Of a stretch of 64,000 nt of DNA, positions 24,949-33,440 are shown piece by piece. Under the pieces are notes generated by a model. It saw nothing but the letters and a program-made list of their open reading frames with translations, ran no database searches and was not told where the DNA came from. Source of the DNA: Taklimakanibacter sp049323275 (GTDB taxonomy: Bacteria; Pseudomonadota; Alphaproteobacteria; Rhizobiales; Aestuariivirgaceae); NCBI GenBank assembly GCA_049323275.1, contig JBMOOM010000112.1:1-64000 (forward strand). Reading direction: 5' to 3'. The position numbers and the translations under genes were made by a program. How positions within the stretch are numbered: the first letter of the stretch is position 1; each line of letters begins with the position of its first letter.

Positions 24949-25632
24949 TTACAGCCTGAAGCGGTAATGGCCGGTGATCTTGTAAGCGAAGAGGATGTCC
25001 TCGAGTCTGGCGCCGGCGCCGATATTGTGGACGCAGAGCGGCCGTCCGCCATCGATGGAGGCGAACTGGCTGACCAGCGCGATATGCGGCAGATTGCCGG
25101 GCAGCATCTGCGTGACGATGTCGCCGGGACGATAGTCGCGCGCGGTGTCGGTCACCGGCAAACCCGCGCCCTGGCGGTCGAAGAAGGCCTGCAGATTGGG
25201 AACACGCCGGTGATCGATATTGCGGTCCGGCCGCTTGAGGCCCCAATTGGTCGGATAGGCGGAGAAGTTGCGGCGCATGTCCTCATGGACGAGCCTCTGC
25301 AGGTCGAGGCCGAGGCCGGCGCGATAGGCGCGGACGATCACGTCGGTGCACACGCCGCGCTCCAGCGCGACATCGCCATCCGGATATTTCAAGGTCACAT
25401 AGGCCGGGTCATAGATCGTGGTGATGCCGATCTGATGCAGGCCGGCGGCGACGAGACGTTCGGCGTCACCCTCCGCCTGGGCGAAGACCGGCATGTCCGG
25501 CCGCGGCGGGCTCGCGGGACCGAGAACGGCTTGCGCCACGACATTCAACTGATGAGCGGGGACGAAGCCGGCAAGCGCGGCGGTGGCGGCGAGGCCGGCG
25601 AGCGGCAAGATGAACAATCGGCGGGAAACCAT
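24949..25632 (-). CDS. DUF1287 domain-containing exported protein
   Basis: 227 residues with a signal peptide (RRLFILPLAGLAATAALAGFVPA). The body matches DUF1287 (YijF-like): YPDGDVALERGVCTDVIVRAYR, MRRNFSAYP, NIDHRRVPNLQAFF, RPGDIVTQMLPGNLPHIALV, GPLCVHNIGAG-like end. The Cys in GVCTDV and His in LPHIALV have the arrangement of NlpC/P60-like cysteine peptidases, so a cell-wall role is possible but unproven. No operon partner. Confidence 0.85.
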   Translation of the reverse strand: MVSRRLFILPLAGLAATAALAGFVPAHQLNVVAQAVLGPASPPRPDMPVFAQAEGDAERLVAAGLHQIGITTIYDPAYVTLKYPDGDVALERGVCTDVIVRAYRAGLGLDLQRLVHEDMRRNFSAYPTNWGLKRPDRNIDHRRVPNLQAFFDRQGAGLPVTDTARDYRPGDIVTQMLPGNLPHIALVSQFASIDGGRPLCVHNIGAGARLEDILFAYKITGHYRFRL

Positions 25633-25709
25633 GGCCCGGGATCAGGCCATGGCATTGTGGCAGACTTGCGTCGGGATTACCGTCCGGCAGCTTTTCCCCC
25701 GGGCGAGAC

Positions 25710-26900
25710 TCAGCCGGCGGCCGGCGCCGGCGCGGCTCTGACGCGCGCCTTGCCGCGATACCAGGCGACGCCGGCAATGAGGATGCCGACGGCGAGGATC
25801 GCGATGCCCCACAGCGGGCGGTAATAGAACCAGCCCAGCGCGATGGCGAGCGAGCCCAGCAGCGCCGTCAGCAGGAAAGCGACGAGGCCGGCGCCGAAGC
25901 GCACGATATCGCCGAAGAACGGCACGACGTCGCCGATGACCCCGAAGATGCGCAGGATCAGCGTGAAGCCGATCAGCAGCAGTATCAATCCTACGGCGCG
26001 CAGCACCCAGGTGACGATGGTGTTGCCTGTCTGCGCGTCGGCGAACATCTGCGCCGCACTGACGATGCCGGCTTGCGTCAGGAAGATCGTCTGGCCGTTC
26101 GAGGTGACATAGTCGGCGAGGCCGTTGCCCTTCTGGGCGCCGGCGGCGCTCAACTGCGGCAGGCTCGCCGCTTCATAGGAAATACGCAGATCGCCGATCC
26201 AGGGCTGCTCGAGATTATAGCCGATGAAGACGCGGCCCTGATCGATGCGGGCTGAACGCGTCGGCGCGATGCGGTCCTTGATGCGCGCCGCGTCGGCGTC
26301 GGCCAAAGCGATCGCCGTGCGCTCGCCCAGGCCGCCGATCTGCTCACCGGTCAGGCTGAAGGCGCCGAGATCGCCGGAAGCAACCGCGAAGTCGGCCGAC
26401 TTGACCGTCAGCGCCGGATTGCCATGGCCGTCCGGAACCTTGAACTTCGTCGAATCGATCGACTCGCTCGACCACTCCTTGCCATATTCATAGGTGGTGA
26501 CGGTCTCCTCGCCGCCGCCGAGCTTGGTCCTGGTCTCGGAGCGGGACGTCTCCTTCCATTGATACATCTCGACCTTGCGGAGGAGGCGGACGGCACCTTC
26601 GGCCGCGACGCCGAGTTCGGCGTCGGCGGGCGTGCCCTTGGGCGCGAAGGCGCCGGCGATATGGATGAGCTTGCCTTCATTGGCGGGGTCGACCCTGGCG
26701 GCATCGACCGAAATGATCGAGCCCGCGCCCTCGGTGAGCGCCCTGTAGGTCTTGATCGCCCGGCCCTCGTTCCAGAACAGCAGGACGAGCGAGGCGGCGA
26801 TGAGAATGAGGCCGATCACGACGCCGGTCAGCGCCTGCTTCAGCCGCCCGAACCATGAGGTCGTGGTCGTCTCGCGATAGGTATTATTGGCTTGCGCCAT
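25710..26900 (-). CDS. TMEM43 family membrane protein
   Basis: 396 residues. A cytoplasmic N-terminus, one helix at about 25-45 (VVIGLILIAASLVLLFW), a large non-cytoplasmic domain (about 50-290) containing YQWKE and a run of Thr/Glu, then three C-terminal helices. This is the layout of the TMEM43/LUMA (DUF1625) family, bacterial relatives of a nuclear-envelope protein; the bacterial role is unknown. Divergent from leuC. Confidence 0.85.
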   Translation of the reverse strand: MAQANNTYRETTTTSWFGRLKQALTGVVIGLILIAASLVLLFWNEGRAIKTYRALTEGAGSIISVDAARVDPANEGKLIHIAGAFAPKGTPADAELGVAAEGAVRLLRKVEMYQWKETSRSETRTKLGGGEETVTTYEYGKEWSSESIDSTKFKVPDGHGNPALTVKSADFAVASGDLGAFSLTGEQIGGLGERTAIALADADAARIKDRIAPTRSARIDQGRVFIGYNLEQPWIGDLRISYEAASLPQLSAAGAQKGNGLADYVTSNGQTIFLTQAGIVSAAQMFADAQTGNTIVTWVLRAVGLILLLIGFTLILRIFGVIGDVVPFFGDIVRFGAGLVAFLLTALLGSLAIALGWFYYRPLWGIAILAVGILIAGVAWYRGKARVRAAPAPAAG

Positions 26901-27025
26901 GATGTCTCCTGGGAATCAGTTCTGCCCGCGTCTCGCGGGCGCTGTCTTGCCCGAGAATATGGCGTAAGGGAAGCGGGAGAGATCGCCATGCGGCGGCGGC
27001 AGGCTTGCCTCCAGGCTTTGGGGGT

Positions 27026-27053
27026 TTGACTCCCTGAGTCCAGGCGCTAAATA
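27026..27053 (+). promoter_or_regulatory. leuC promoter with small palindrome
   Basis: TTGACT (27026-27031), 16 bp, TAAATA (27048-27053), about 35 bp before the leuC ATG. The palindrome GACTC-CCT-GAGTC (27028-27040) overlaps the -35 box and spacer and is a possible operator. The short leader leaves no room for a leucine attenuator. Confidence 0.6.
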
Positions 27054-27087
27054 GCCGACACACCTAACCTCCGGACAGGCAAGGCCA

Positions 27088-28491
27088 ATGGCACCGCGTA
27101 CGCTTTACGACAAGATTTGGGACGATCACCTGGTGGATGAGCAGCCGGACGGCACCTGCCTCCTCTATATCGATCGCCATCTCGTCCATGAGGTGACGAG
27201 CCCGCAGGCCTTCGAGGGTTTGCGCATGTCGGGCCGCAAGGTCCGCCATCCGGAAAAGACGCTGGCCGTGGTCGATCACAATGTGCCGACCACCGACAGG
27301 AGCCACGGCATCGCCGAGCCGGAGAGCCGCACCCAGGTCGAGACGCTGGCGCAGAACGCCAAGGACTTCGGCATCGAATATTACAATGAGCTCGACCGCC
27401 GCCAGGGCATCGTCCATGTGGTCGGCCCCGAGCAGGGCTTCACGTTGCCCGGCACCACGATCGTCTGCGGCGACAGCCATACCTCGACCCATGGCGCCTT
27501 CGGCGCGCTCGCCCATGGCATCGGCACGTCGGAGGTCGAGCATGTGCTCGCCACCCAGACGCTGATCCAGAAGAAGGCCAAGAACATGCTGGTCCAGGTG
27601 GACGGGAAGCTCGCTTCCGGCGCCACCGCCAAGGACATCATCCTCGCCATCATCGGCGAGATCGGCACCGCCGGCGGCACCGGGTCGGTCATCGAATATG
27701 CCGGCGAGGCGCTGCGCGACCTGTCGATGGAAGGCCGCATGACGATCTGCAACATGTCGATCGAAGGCGGCGCCCGCGCCGGCATGATCGCGCCGGACGA
27801 AAAGGCCTATGCCTATCTGAAGGACCGTCCGAAGTCGCCCAAGGGTGCGGCCTGGGACGCGGCGCGCCGCTACTGGGACACGCTCCACACCGATGACGGC
27901 GCCCATTTCGACCGCGTGGTGAAGCTCGATGCGGCGTCGCTGCCGCCGATCGTCTCCTGGGGCACGTCGCCTGAAGATGTCGTCTCGATCGCGGGCGCCG
28001 TGCCCAATCCGGACGACATCCAGGACGAAGGCAAGCGCCAGTCGAAATGGCGGGCGCTCGACTATATGGGCCTCAAGCCCGGCACCAAGATCACCGACAT
28101 CCCGCTCGACATGATCTGGATCGGGTCCTGCACCAATGGCCGCATCGAAGATCTGCGCGCCGTCGCCAAGATCGTCGAAGGCCGCAAGATCCATGACCGG
28201 CTGAAAGGCATGATCGTTCCGGGCTCCGGTCTGGTGAAGGTCCAGGCCGAGCAGGAAGGCCTCGACAAGATTTTCCGCGCCGCCGGCTTCGAATGGCGCG
28301 AGCCCGGCTGCTCGATGTGCCTCGGCATGAATCCGGACCAGCTCAAGCCCGGCGAGCGCTGCGCCTCGACCTCCAACCGGAACTTCGAGGGCCGCCAGGG
28401 CTACAAGGGCCGCACCCATCTGGTGTCGCCGCAGATGGCGGCGGCGGCGGCGATCGCCGGCCACTTCGTGGACATACGGAACTGGAATTAA
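27088..28491 (+). CDS. leuC: 3-isopropylmalate dehydratase, large subunit
   Basis: 467 residues, full length. It isomerises 2- to 3-isopropylmalate with LeuD in leucine synthesis. The 4Fe-4S cysteines are in GSCTNGR (one) and CSMCLGMN (two); GDSHTSTHGAFG is the conserved substrate region. Its partner leuD lies about 5 kb downstream, separated by unrelated genes on both strands, so leuC has its own promoter and terminator (28575-28601). Confidence 0.97.
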   Translation: MAPRTLYDKIWDDHLVDEQPDGTCLLYIDRHLVHEVTSPQAFEGLRMSGRKVRHPEKTLAVVDHNVPTTDRSHGIAEPESRTQVETLAQNAKDFGIEYYNELDRRQGIVHVVGPEQGFTLPGTTIVCGDSHTSTHGAFGALAHGIGTSEVEHVLATQTLIQKKAKNMLVQVDGKLASGATAKDIILAIIGEIGTAGGTGSVIEYAGEALRDLSMEGRMTICNMSIEGGARAGMIAPDEKAYAYLKDRPKSPKGAAWDAARRYWDTLHTDDGAHFDRVVKLDAASLPPIVSWGTSPEDVVSIAGAVPNPDDIQDEGKRQSKWRALDYMGLKPGTKITDIPLDMIWIGSCTNGRIEDLRAVAKIVEGRKIHDRLKGMIVPGSGLVKVQAEQEGLDKIFRAAGFEWREPGCSMCLGMNPDQLKPGERCASTSNRNFEGRQGYKGRTHLVSPQMAAAAAIAGHFVDIRNWN

Positions 28492-28574
28492 CGTCCGGCG
28501 ACGGTTGGTTAACGCTGAAGGCGATTAACGGTTGATGAACGTTCCATTAAGGGTTATGTCATCAGCGAGGCGCT

Positions 28575-28601
28575 AAGGTTGATTCCAAGTTCAACCTTTT
28601 T
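28575..28601 (+). terminator. leuC terminator
   Basis: Eight-bp stem AAGGTTGA / TCAACCTT, 8-nt loop, and a run of five T. Confidence 0.75.
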
Positions 28602-28609
28602 ACTTCTGG

Positions 28610-29188
28610 GTGGCGGGGAGTTTCTCAGGTGATTACTACACAGTCGGCGGACGCGCGGTTCCTGCGCAAGGTCCTGATCGGTCTTGTCATGCTGACACTG
28701 GTGACCGGTTTCGTGGCGGCCTATACAACCGTCGACGCCATGACCGCCGAAGGACTGGACCTCTGCGAAGCCACCGGCTTTCTCTGCATGATCTGACGGG
28801 TCTCGAAGCCCCGTCTCTCGAGGATTTCGACGCGCTGGCCCAGGAGGCCTATGCGCGCCTGCCGCAGACCTTTCACGAACTGACCGGCAATATCATCATC
28901 CGGATCGAGGATTTTCCGGATGACGATGTCCTGCGCGACATGAAGGCCGGCGAGTTCGACCTGCTCGGCCTGTTCCAGGGCACCGGCCTCGCCCATGGCG
29001 AGGAGCTCGCGCATACCGGCGTGCTGCCCAACATGGTCTTCCTCTATCGCCGTCCCATCCTCGATTACTGGGCCGAGCACAAGGAAACGCTGGGCGCCAT
29101 CATCAGCCATGTTCTCATCCATGAGATCGGCCATCATTTCGGCCTGTCGGACGACGACATGGAGCGTCTCGAGCGCGAGGTGCCGTGA
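28610..29188 (+). CDS. Metallopeptidase family protein (zincin-like); true start unresolved
   Basis: The conserved part begins at about 28790 (LTGLEAPSLEDFDALAQEAYARLPQ) and ends with the zinc motif HEIGHHFG. It resembles the small (about 130 aa) minimal-zincin family. The only canonical in-frame start upstream is GTG 28610, but residues 1-58 from there look like a shadow of the 55-aa ORF in another frame. A CTG at 28784 would give 134 residues, the usual length. Either a non-AUG start, a coupled restart or a frameshift is involved. Its stop overlaps the next ATG (TGATG). Confidence 0.75.
   Translation: MAGSFSGDYYTVGGRAVPAQGPDRSCHADTGDRFRGGLYNRRRHDRRRTGPLRSHRLSLHDLTGLEAPSLEDFDALAQEAYARLPQTFHELTGNIIIRIEDFPDDDVLRDMKAGEFDLLGLFQGTGLAHGEELAHTGVLPNMVFLYRRPILDYWAEHKETLGAIISHVLIHEIGHHFGLSDDDMERLEREVP
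28629..28796 (+). CDS. Small single-helix membrane protein (55 aa)
   Basis: Starts GTG 28629, preceded by a GGCGGGGAG purine stretch, and ends TGA 28796. The product has a charged start, one hydrophobic segment (VLIGLVMLTLVTGFVAAYTTV) and a short C-terminal part with two Cys. Third codon positions are mostly G or C, as in neighbouring genes, while the overlapping frame used by the metallopeptidase ORF looks non-coding here. I do not recognise a family. It runs directly into the metallopeptidase frame. Confidence 0.5.
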   Translation: MITTQSADARFLRKVLIGLVMLTLVTGFVAAYTTVDAMTAEGLDLCEATGFLCMI

Positions 29189-29397
29189 TGGAGAAGGAGG
29201 ACCGCGAAAAGGAAGCCAAGGCGGCCCTGGACCGTCTCCATCAGCAGTCGGAGAAACTCCTCGGCGCCGAGCCGCCGCCGCGGGACGCGTCCGACGACAA
29301 GATCGAGATTCTCGGCAAGCGCATCGCACGCGTGCTGTCGATCATCATCATGGCCGGGCTCATCTTCTACCTGTATCGGACCTATTTCAGCGGCTGA
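29188..29397 (+). CDS. Small membrane protein with N-terminal coil (69 aa)
   Basis: Begins at ATG 29188, sharing its A with the stop of the metallopeptidase. Residues 1-25 are highly charged and probably helical, 26-45 polar, and one membrane segment near the C-terminus (VLSIIIMAGLIFYLYRTYF). No family recognised. The tight coupling suggests a membrane partner for the peptidase. It ends 11 bp inside the 3' end of the convergent aldo/keto reductase gene. Confidence 0.65.
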   Translation: MEKEDREKEAKAALDRLHQQSEKLLGAEPPPRDASDDKIEILGKRIARVLSIIIMAGLIFYLYRTYFSG

Positions 29398-30400
29398 CGG
29401 CCCTCTTCTCGCTGTCGAGATGGGCGAGCTGCGCCTCGGCATAACGGCCGCCGGCCGCCGCGTCCTTCGGCACCGCCGTTTCGATCGCCGCCAGATCCGA
29501 CGCTGAAAGCTTCACGTCGAGCGCGCCCAGGGATTCGGCGAGCTGACCGCGCTTGCGCGCGCCGATCACGGGGAAGATGTCCTCGCCGCGCGACGCCACC
29601 CAGGCGATGGCGACCTGCGCGACGCTGGCGCCGAGCCGGTCCGCCACCTGGCGCAAGGCTTCGACCAGCGCCAGGTTGCGGTCGACATTGCCCGGCTGGA
29701 AGCGCGGGCTGAGACCGCGAAAATCACCGGCGCCGGTGCGCGTCTCCTTCGTCCAATGGCCACTGATCAGGCCGCGCGACAGCACGCCATAGGCGGTGAC
29801 GGCGATGCCGAGCTCGCGGCAGGTCGAGAGAATGTCGCCCTCGACGCCGCGCGAGATCAGCGAATATTCGATCTGCAGATCGCAGATGGGGTGGACCTTC
29901 GCCGCCCGGCGGATGGTCTCGCTGCCGACCTCGGAGAGTCCGATATGGCGCACATAGCCGGCCTTCACCAATTCGGCGATGGCGCCGACCGTCTCCTCGA
30001 CCGGCACCTGGGGATCAAGGCGGGCCGGTCGATAGACATCGATATGATCGGCAGCGAGGCGGACCAGCGAATAAGCGAGCGAGGTCTTGACCGCGGCGGG
30101 CCGCCCGTCGAAGCCGATCCAGCCGCCGGCCGGATCGCGCTGGGCGCCGAATTTCACGCTCAACACCACGTCCTCGCGGCGCCGGCCCTTCAGGGCCTCG
30201 GCGATGAGGAGCTCATTATGGCCCATGCCATAGAAGTCGCCGGTGTCGAGCAGCGTGACCCCGGCATCGAGCGCCTGGTGGATGGTGGCGATGCTCTCGG
30301 CCCGGTCCGCCGGTCCATAAAGGGCCGACATGCCCATGCAGCCGAGGCCGAAGGCGGAAACTTTGGGGCCGGTCGAGCCCAGGGAACGTTGCGCGATCAT
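29387..30400 (-). CDS. Aldo/keto reductase
   Basis: 337 residues from ATG 30400 (AGGAGG upstream). TIM-barrel AKR with Asp52 and Tyr57 in DTGDFYG and Lys83 in SVKFGAQ. Where most family members have the catalytic His in an HRxDP motif, this protein reads YRPARLDP, with Ala126 in that place. The NADPH region (SRGLISGHW.. GARKRGQLAESLGA) is intact. It is divergent from a LysR gene, its likely regulator, across a strong inverted repeat. Confidence 0.9.
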   Translation of the reverse strand: MIAQRSLGSTGPKVSAFGLGCMGMSALYGPADRAESIATIHQALDAGVTLLDTGDFYGMGHNELLIAEALKGRRREDVVLSVKFGAQRDPAGGWIGFDGRPAAVKTSLAYSLVRLAADHIDVYRPARLDPQVPVEETVGAIAELVKAGYVRHIGLSEVGSETIRRAAKVHPICDLQIEYSLISRGVEGDILSTCRELGIAVTAYGVLSRGLISGHWTKETRTGAGDFRGLSPRFQPGNVDRNLALVEALRQVADRLGASVAQVAIAWVASRGEDIFPVIGARKRGQLAESLGALDVKLSASDLAAIETAVPKDAAAGGRYAEAQLAHLDSEKRAVSR

Positions 30401-30444
30401 GGAATCCTCCTGAAAACCGTCAGAAAGGGTGATGCCCCGGTTCG

Positions 30445-30489
30445 TGCGATAATCCGTGCAATACTGCATAGGCTGTACGGAAAATCGCA
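30445..30489. promoter_or_regulatory. Inverted-repeat operator between AKR and LysR genes
   Basis: TGCGATAATCCGTGCA (30445-30460) and TGTACGGAAAATCGCA (30474-30489) are inverted copies matching at 13 of 16 positions, separated by 13 bp. The right arm ends 2 bp before the LysR ATG. Position and symmetry fit a LysR autoregulatory and activation site. Confidence 0.65.
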
Positions 30490-30491
30490 CA

Positions 30492-31379
30492 ATGAATCGG
30501 CCTGAATTCTCCGATCTCGACGCCTTCGTCGCCATCGTCCGGCACCGCAATTTCAGGCGCGCCGCCCGCGAGCGCGGCGTCTCGGCCTCGACGCTCAGCC
30601 AGTCGGTGCGCGATCTCGAGGAAAGGCTGGGCGTCAGGCTCCTCAACCGGACCACGCGTTCGGTCACACCCACCGAAGCGGGGATGCGGCTGGCGGACCG
30701 GCTGCAGCCGATCTTTTCCGAAATGAACGAGGCGCTCGACGAGGTGAATGGATTCCGCGATACGCCGACCGGGACCTTGCGCCTCAATGTGCCGGGCGCC
30801 GCCCAGCCGATCCTGGCGCCGCTGATCGCCCGTTTCCTCGGCCACCATCCCGGCATCCGGCTCGAGATCACCGTCGACAATAACTTCGTCGATGTCTTCG
30901 CCGAGGGCTTCGATGCCGGCATCCGTTACGATGAGAGCCTGGCGCTCGATATGATCGCGGTGCCCATCGGTCCCCCCCAGCGTTATGCGCTCGTCGCCTC
31001 GCCCGAGCATGTCCGCCGCCATGGCCTGCCCGAACGGCCGGAAGACCTCCTCAATCGGCCCTGCATACGCCATCGCTTCCTGAGTGGCGCGCTTTTGCCG
31101 TGGGAGTTCGAGAAGGATGGCGAGGTCGTTAAAATCGATGCGGAGGCGGTGCTCGTCACCAATGGGCCGGACCTCGCCATTCGCGCCGCCGAGGACGGCC
31201 TCGGCTGGTACGCGACATTCGAGAGCTTCGTGCGGCCGTCACTGGATGCGGGCCGCCTCGTCGAGGCGCTGGCTTCCTGGTGCCCGTTCTTTCCGGGGCC
31301 ATCGCTCTACTATCCGAGCCGCCGCCACGTGCCAGCGCCGCTGCGCGCCTTCATCGATTTCGTGCGGGCGGAGAATTGA
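30492..31379 (+). CDS. LysR family transcriptional regulator
   Basis: 295 residues from ATG 30492; a longer frame from 30456 would run through the operator. The winged helix is at 1-60 (FRRAARERGVSASTLSQSVRDLEERLGVRLLNRTTRSVTPTEAG), then the effector-binding domain (about 90-290). This closely resembles the LysR group that sits divergent from aldo/keto reductases or short-chain dehydrogenases. Probably controls the AKR gene. Effector unknown. Confidence 0.92.
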   Translation: MNRPEFSDLDAFVAIVRHRNFRRAARERGVSASTLSQSVRDLEERLGVRLLNRTTRSVTPTEAGMRLADRLQPIFSEMNEALDEVNGFRDTPTGTLRLNVPGAAQPILAPLIARFLGHHPGIRLEITVDNNFVDVFAEGFDAGIRYDESLALDMIAVPIGPPQRYALVASPEHVRRHGLPERPEDLLNRPCIRHRFLSGALLPWEFEKDGEVVKIDAEAVLVTNGPDLAIRAAEDGLGWYATFESFVRPSLDAGRLVEALASWCPFFPGPSLYYPSRRHVPAPLRAFIDFVRAEN

Positions 31380-31616
31380 GCCTGGCGAAGGCGGCGGCGG
31401 CTTCTTCCACATAAGCCGCGACGAGATCACCGGCCGGCAGCTCGCGATTGAGACGGGCGGCCTGGCCGTGGAGCAGGAACGACACCCGCTCGGCGTGGCC
31501 TTGCCGAGCAACGGCTCGCTCAGCTCAGACATCGAGGGGAAGCCGGGCGGATCGCGATAGTCACGCTCCCCGTGGCGCCTGGATGATCGGATGGAGGGGG
31601 CCGACCTATGTGCCTT
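31380..31616 (-). pseudogene. Possible gene remnant
   Basis: This gap has minus-strand coding-like pieces but no intact gene. A frame ending at the LysR 3' end reads HAERVSFLLHGQAARLNRELPAGDLVAAYVEEA (shown here only in part) with good codon use and no usable start; a stop precedes it. Upstream, in another frame, GTG ACT ATC.. gives TIAIRPAS, like an acetyltransferase start, then a stop. The pieces could be a decayed gene; family not identified. Confidence 0.2.
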
Positions 31617-33308
31617 TCAGTCCGGCAATTCGATCGGCTTCAGCTCGTCATAACGGTCGCCAGGACCTGGATTGTCCTTCGGCGTCTCGCCGCCCAGATG
31701 CTTGACGATGCCCCAGACCGCATTGAGGCCGGTCTGCACCGCGCCCTCGACCCAGCCCGGCGTCCAGGACACGCCGTCGCCCGCCATGAAGATGCCCTTC
31801 TCGTCGGGCGGCAGCTCGTCCTGCATGAAGTGGCAATACATGCGGTGATTGTAGCGATAGTGGCCGGGCAGCGCGCCCTTGAAGGCGCCGAGGAAATTCG
31901 GATCCGATTCCCACGACACGGTGATGGGGTCGCCGATGATGTGCTTCTCGATATCGAGAGTGGGATAGACGCGCTTCAAGGCGTCGAGCGCCAGCTTCAC
32001 CCGCTTGTCGATAGGGAGCGGCAGCATCTTCATCGCATCGCTCATCCAGGAATAAGAGAGGCAGATGACGCCGGGCCTGTCGTCGCCATTGTCGAAGAGA
32101 TAGGTGCCGCGGGTGAGGCGGTCGGTGAGCGTCATGCTCATCAGATCGCGCCCGGTGCGCGGGTCCTTGTCCTTCCAGAAGGGGCGGTCGACCATCACGA
32201 AGGTCTTGGCCGACTGCATGAAGCGGGTGCGGTCGAGCGCCATCCAGAGCTTGGGCGAGAAGATGCGCTCCTCGACCTGCATATAGGTGGTGAGCAGCCA
32301 GCTGTGGCAGGTGACGAGGCAGGCGTCGAAGAATTTGGTGGCGCCCCAGCGGTCGGTGACGGCGAGATGGTCGGAAGGCGAGCGGGCGATCCTGACCGCC
32401 GCCGGGCGCGGCGCGCCGGCATGGAGCTTTTCCAGCGAAGTGCCTTTCGGCCAGTGCACCATCTTGTCCGGCCGGCACTTCCACAGGCCGCGCGGCACCT
32501 GCTCGACCCCGCCCTGGATCCAGCGCTGGTTGTCGTCGCAATTGGTGACGACGACGCGCAGTATCTCGAGCATCGAATTGGGATAATCCGAATCCCAGCC
32601 GCCGGTGCCGAAGCCGACCTGGCCGAAGATCTCGCGGTGATGGAAGGAGCGTTTGGCGAAAGCGGGCGAGGTGGCGACGAAATCATAGAAGCTGCGGTCG
32701 TCCCAGAGCGGCACGAGCTTGTCCCAGACCGCCTTCAGGGCCTTGGTATCGCGGGCGCGGATCGCCTTCTGCATGGCGCTGAAGCTCGCGCCTTCCTCGA
32801 GCGCCTCGTACCAGGCGGCGGCCACCTCCTGGAAGATGGGCGGCAGATCCGCCTGCTTCTCGGCGTAATAGGTCTCGCCCTCGAGGTCGATCACGGTCGA
32901 GGGCGACGCCTCGACCAGCGGGTTGGGGAAAGGCTTCGAATCGAGCCCCAGCATATCGGAATAATGATAGAAGCCGGTGCCGGAGACCGGGAAACGCATG
33001 CCGCCCAGCTCGGCGATGATGCCTTCCGCCCCCTCGAAGCTCTGCGAGCGCAGCCGGCCGCCGATGCGGCCCGCCTCGTAGATCACCGGCTTGAGGCCCA
33101 TTTTCATGAGCTCATAGGCCGCCAGCATACCCGACATGCCGGCGCCGATGATGGCCACTTCCTCGCCGTGACGGGCGGCGGGGATGCGGGCGAGCCCGGA
33201 AGGGTGCTTGATCCAGTCGTCGAAGGGGAAGGGGAAATCCGGGCCGAAAACCGTGATCGGGCGCTTATCGGCCGTTTCGGCCATCTGGGGAGCGTGGGGA
33301 GCCGTCAT
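31617..33308 (-). CDS. Flavin amine oxidase, tryptophan 2-monooxygenase-like
   Basis: 563 residues. FAD-binding IGAGMSG at 54-60 and RIGGRLRS at 81-88. The N-terminal FPFPFDDWIKHPSGL and the overall length resemble tryptophan 2-monooxygenase (IaaM) and the bacterial phenylalanine oxidase/monooxygenase group rather than monoamine oxidases. The C-terminal FAD segment is MAGDGVSWTPGWVEGAVQTG. Such enzymes convert aromatic L-amino acids to amides (indole-3-acetamide from Trp) or keto acids; which applies cannot be told. No signal peptide. No amidase gene adjoins. Confidence 0.8.
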   Translation of the reverse strand: MTAPHAPQMAETADKRPITVFGPDFPFPFDDWIKHPSGLARIPAARHGEEVAIIGAGMSGMLAAYELMKMGLKPVIYEAGRIGGRLRSQSFEGAEGIIAELGGMRFPVSGTGFYHYSDMLGLDSKPFPNPLVEASPSTVIDLEGETYYAEKQADLPPIFQEVAAAWYEALEEGASFSAMQKAIRARDTKALKAVWDKLVPLWDDRSFYDFVATSPAFAKRSFHHREIFGQVGFGTGGWDSDYPNSMLEILRVVVTNCDDNQRWIQGGVEQVPRGLWKCRPDKMVHWPKGTSLEKLHAGAPRPAAVRIARSPSDHLAVTDRWGATKFFDACLVTCHSWLLTTYMQVEERIFSPKLWMALDRTRFMQSAKTFVMVDRPFWKDKDPRTGRDLMSMTLTDRLTRGTYLFDNGDDRPGVICLSYSWMSDAMKMLPLPIDKRVKLALDALKRVYPTLDIEKHIIGDPITVSWESDPNFLGAFKGALPGHYRYNHRMYCHFMQDELPPDEKGIFMAGDGVSWTPGWVEGAVQTGLNAVWGIVKHLGGETPKDNPGPGDRYDELKPIELPD

Positions 33309-33440
33309 GCATGTACCTCAAGGAACCCATGCTAGGAGGGCGTTTCTGGAAAAACAAGGAACCGCAGGGGCTTGACGCGCCGGGGCTTCCCCCGCAGAAA
33401 GCCCCTTTCATCCGGCCCTTGGCAAGCGGAGCCACCTTCG

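Noticed and set aside
28490..28560. Several TTAA/GTTAAC boxes that look like CtrA half-sites
   Set aside because: None has the required TTAA-N7-TTAA spacing.
33370..33395. Third CTTGACG that might be a sigma32 promoter before leuD
   Set aside because: The downstream box reads CCCCGCAG, the spacing is off, and heat control of leuD is not expected.
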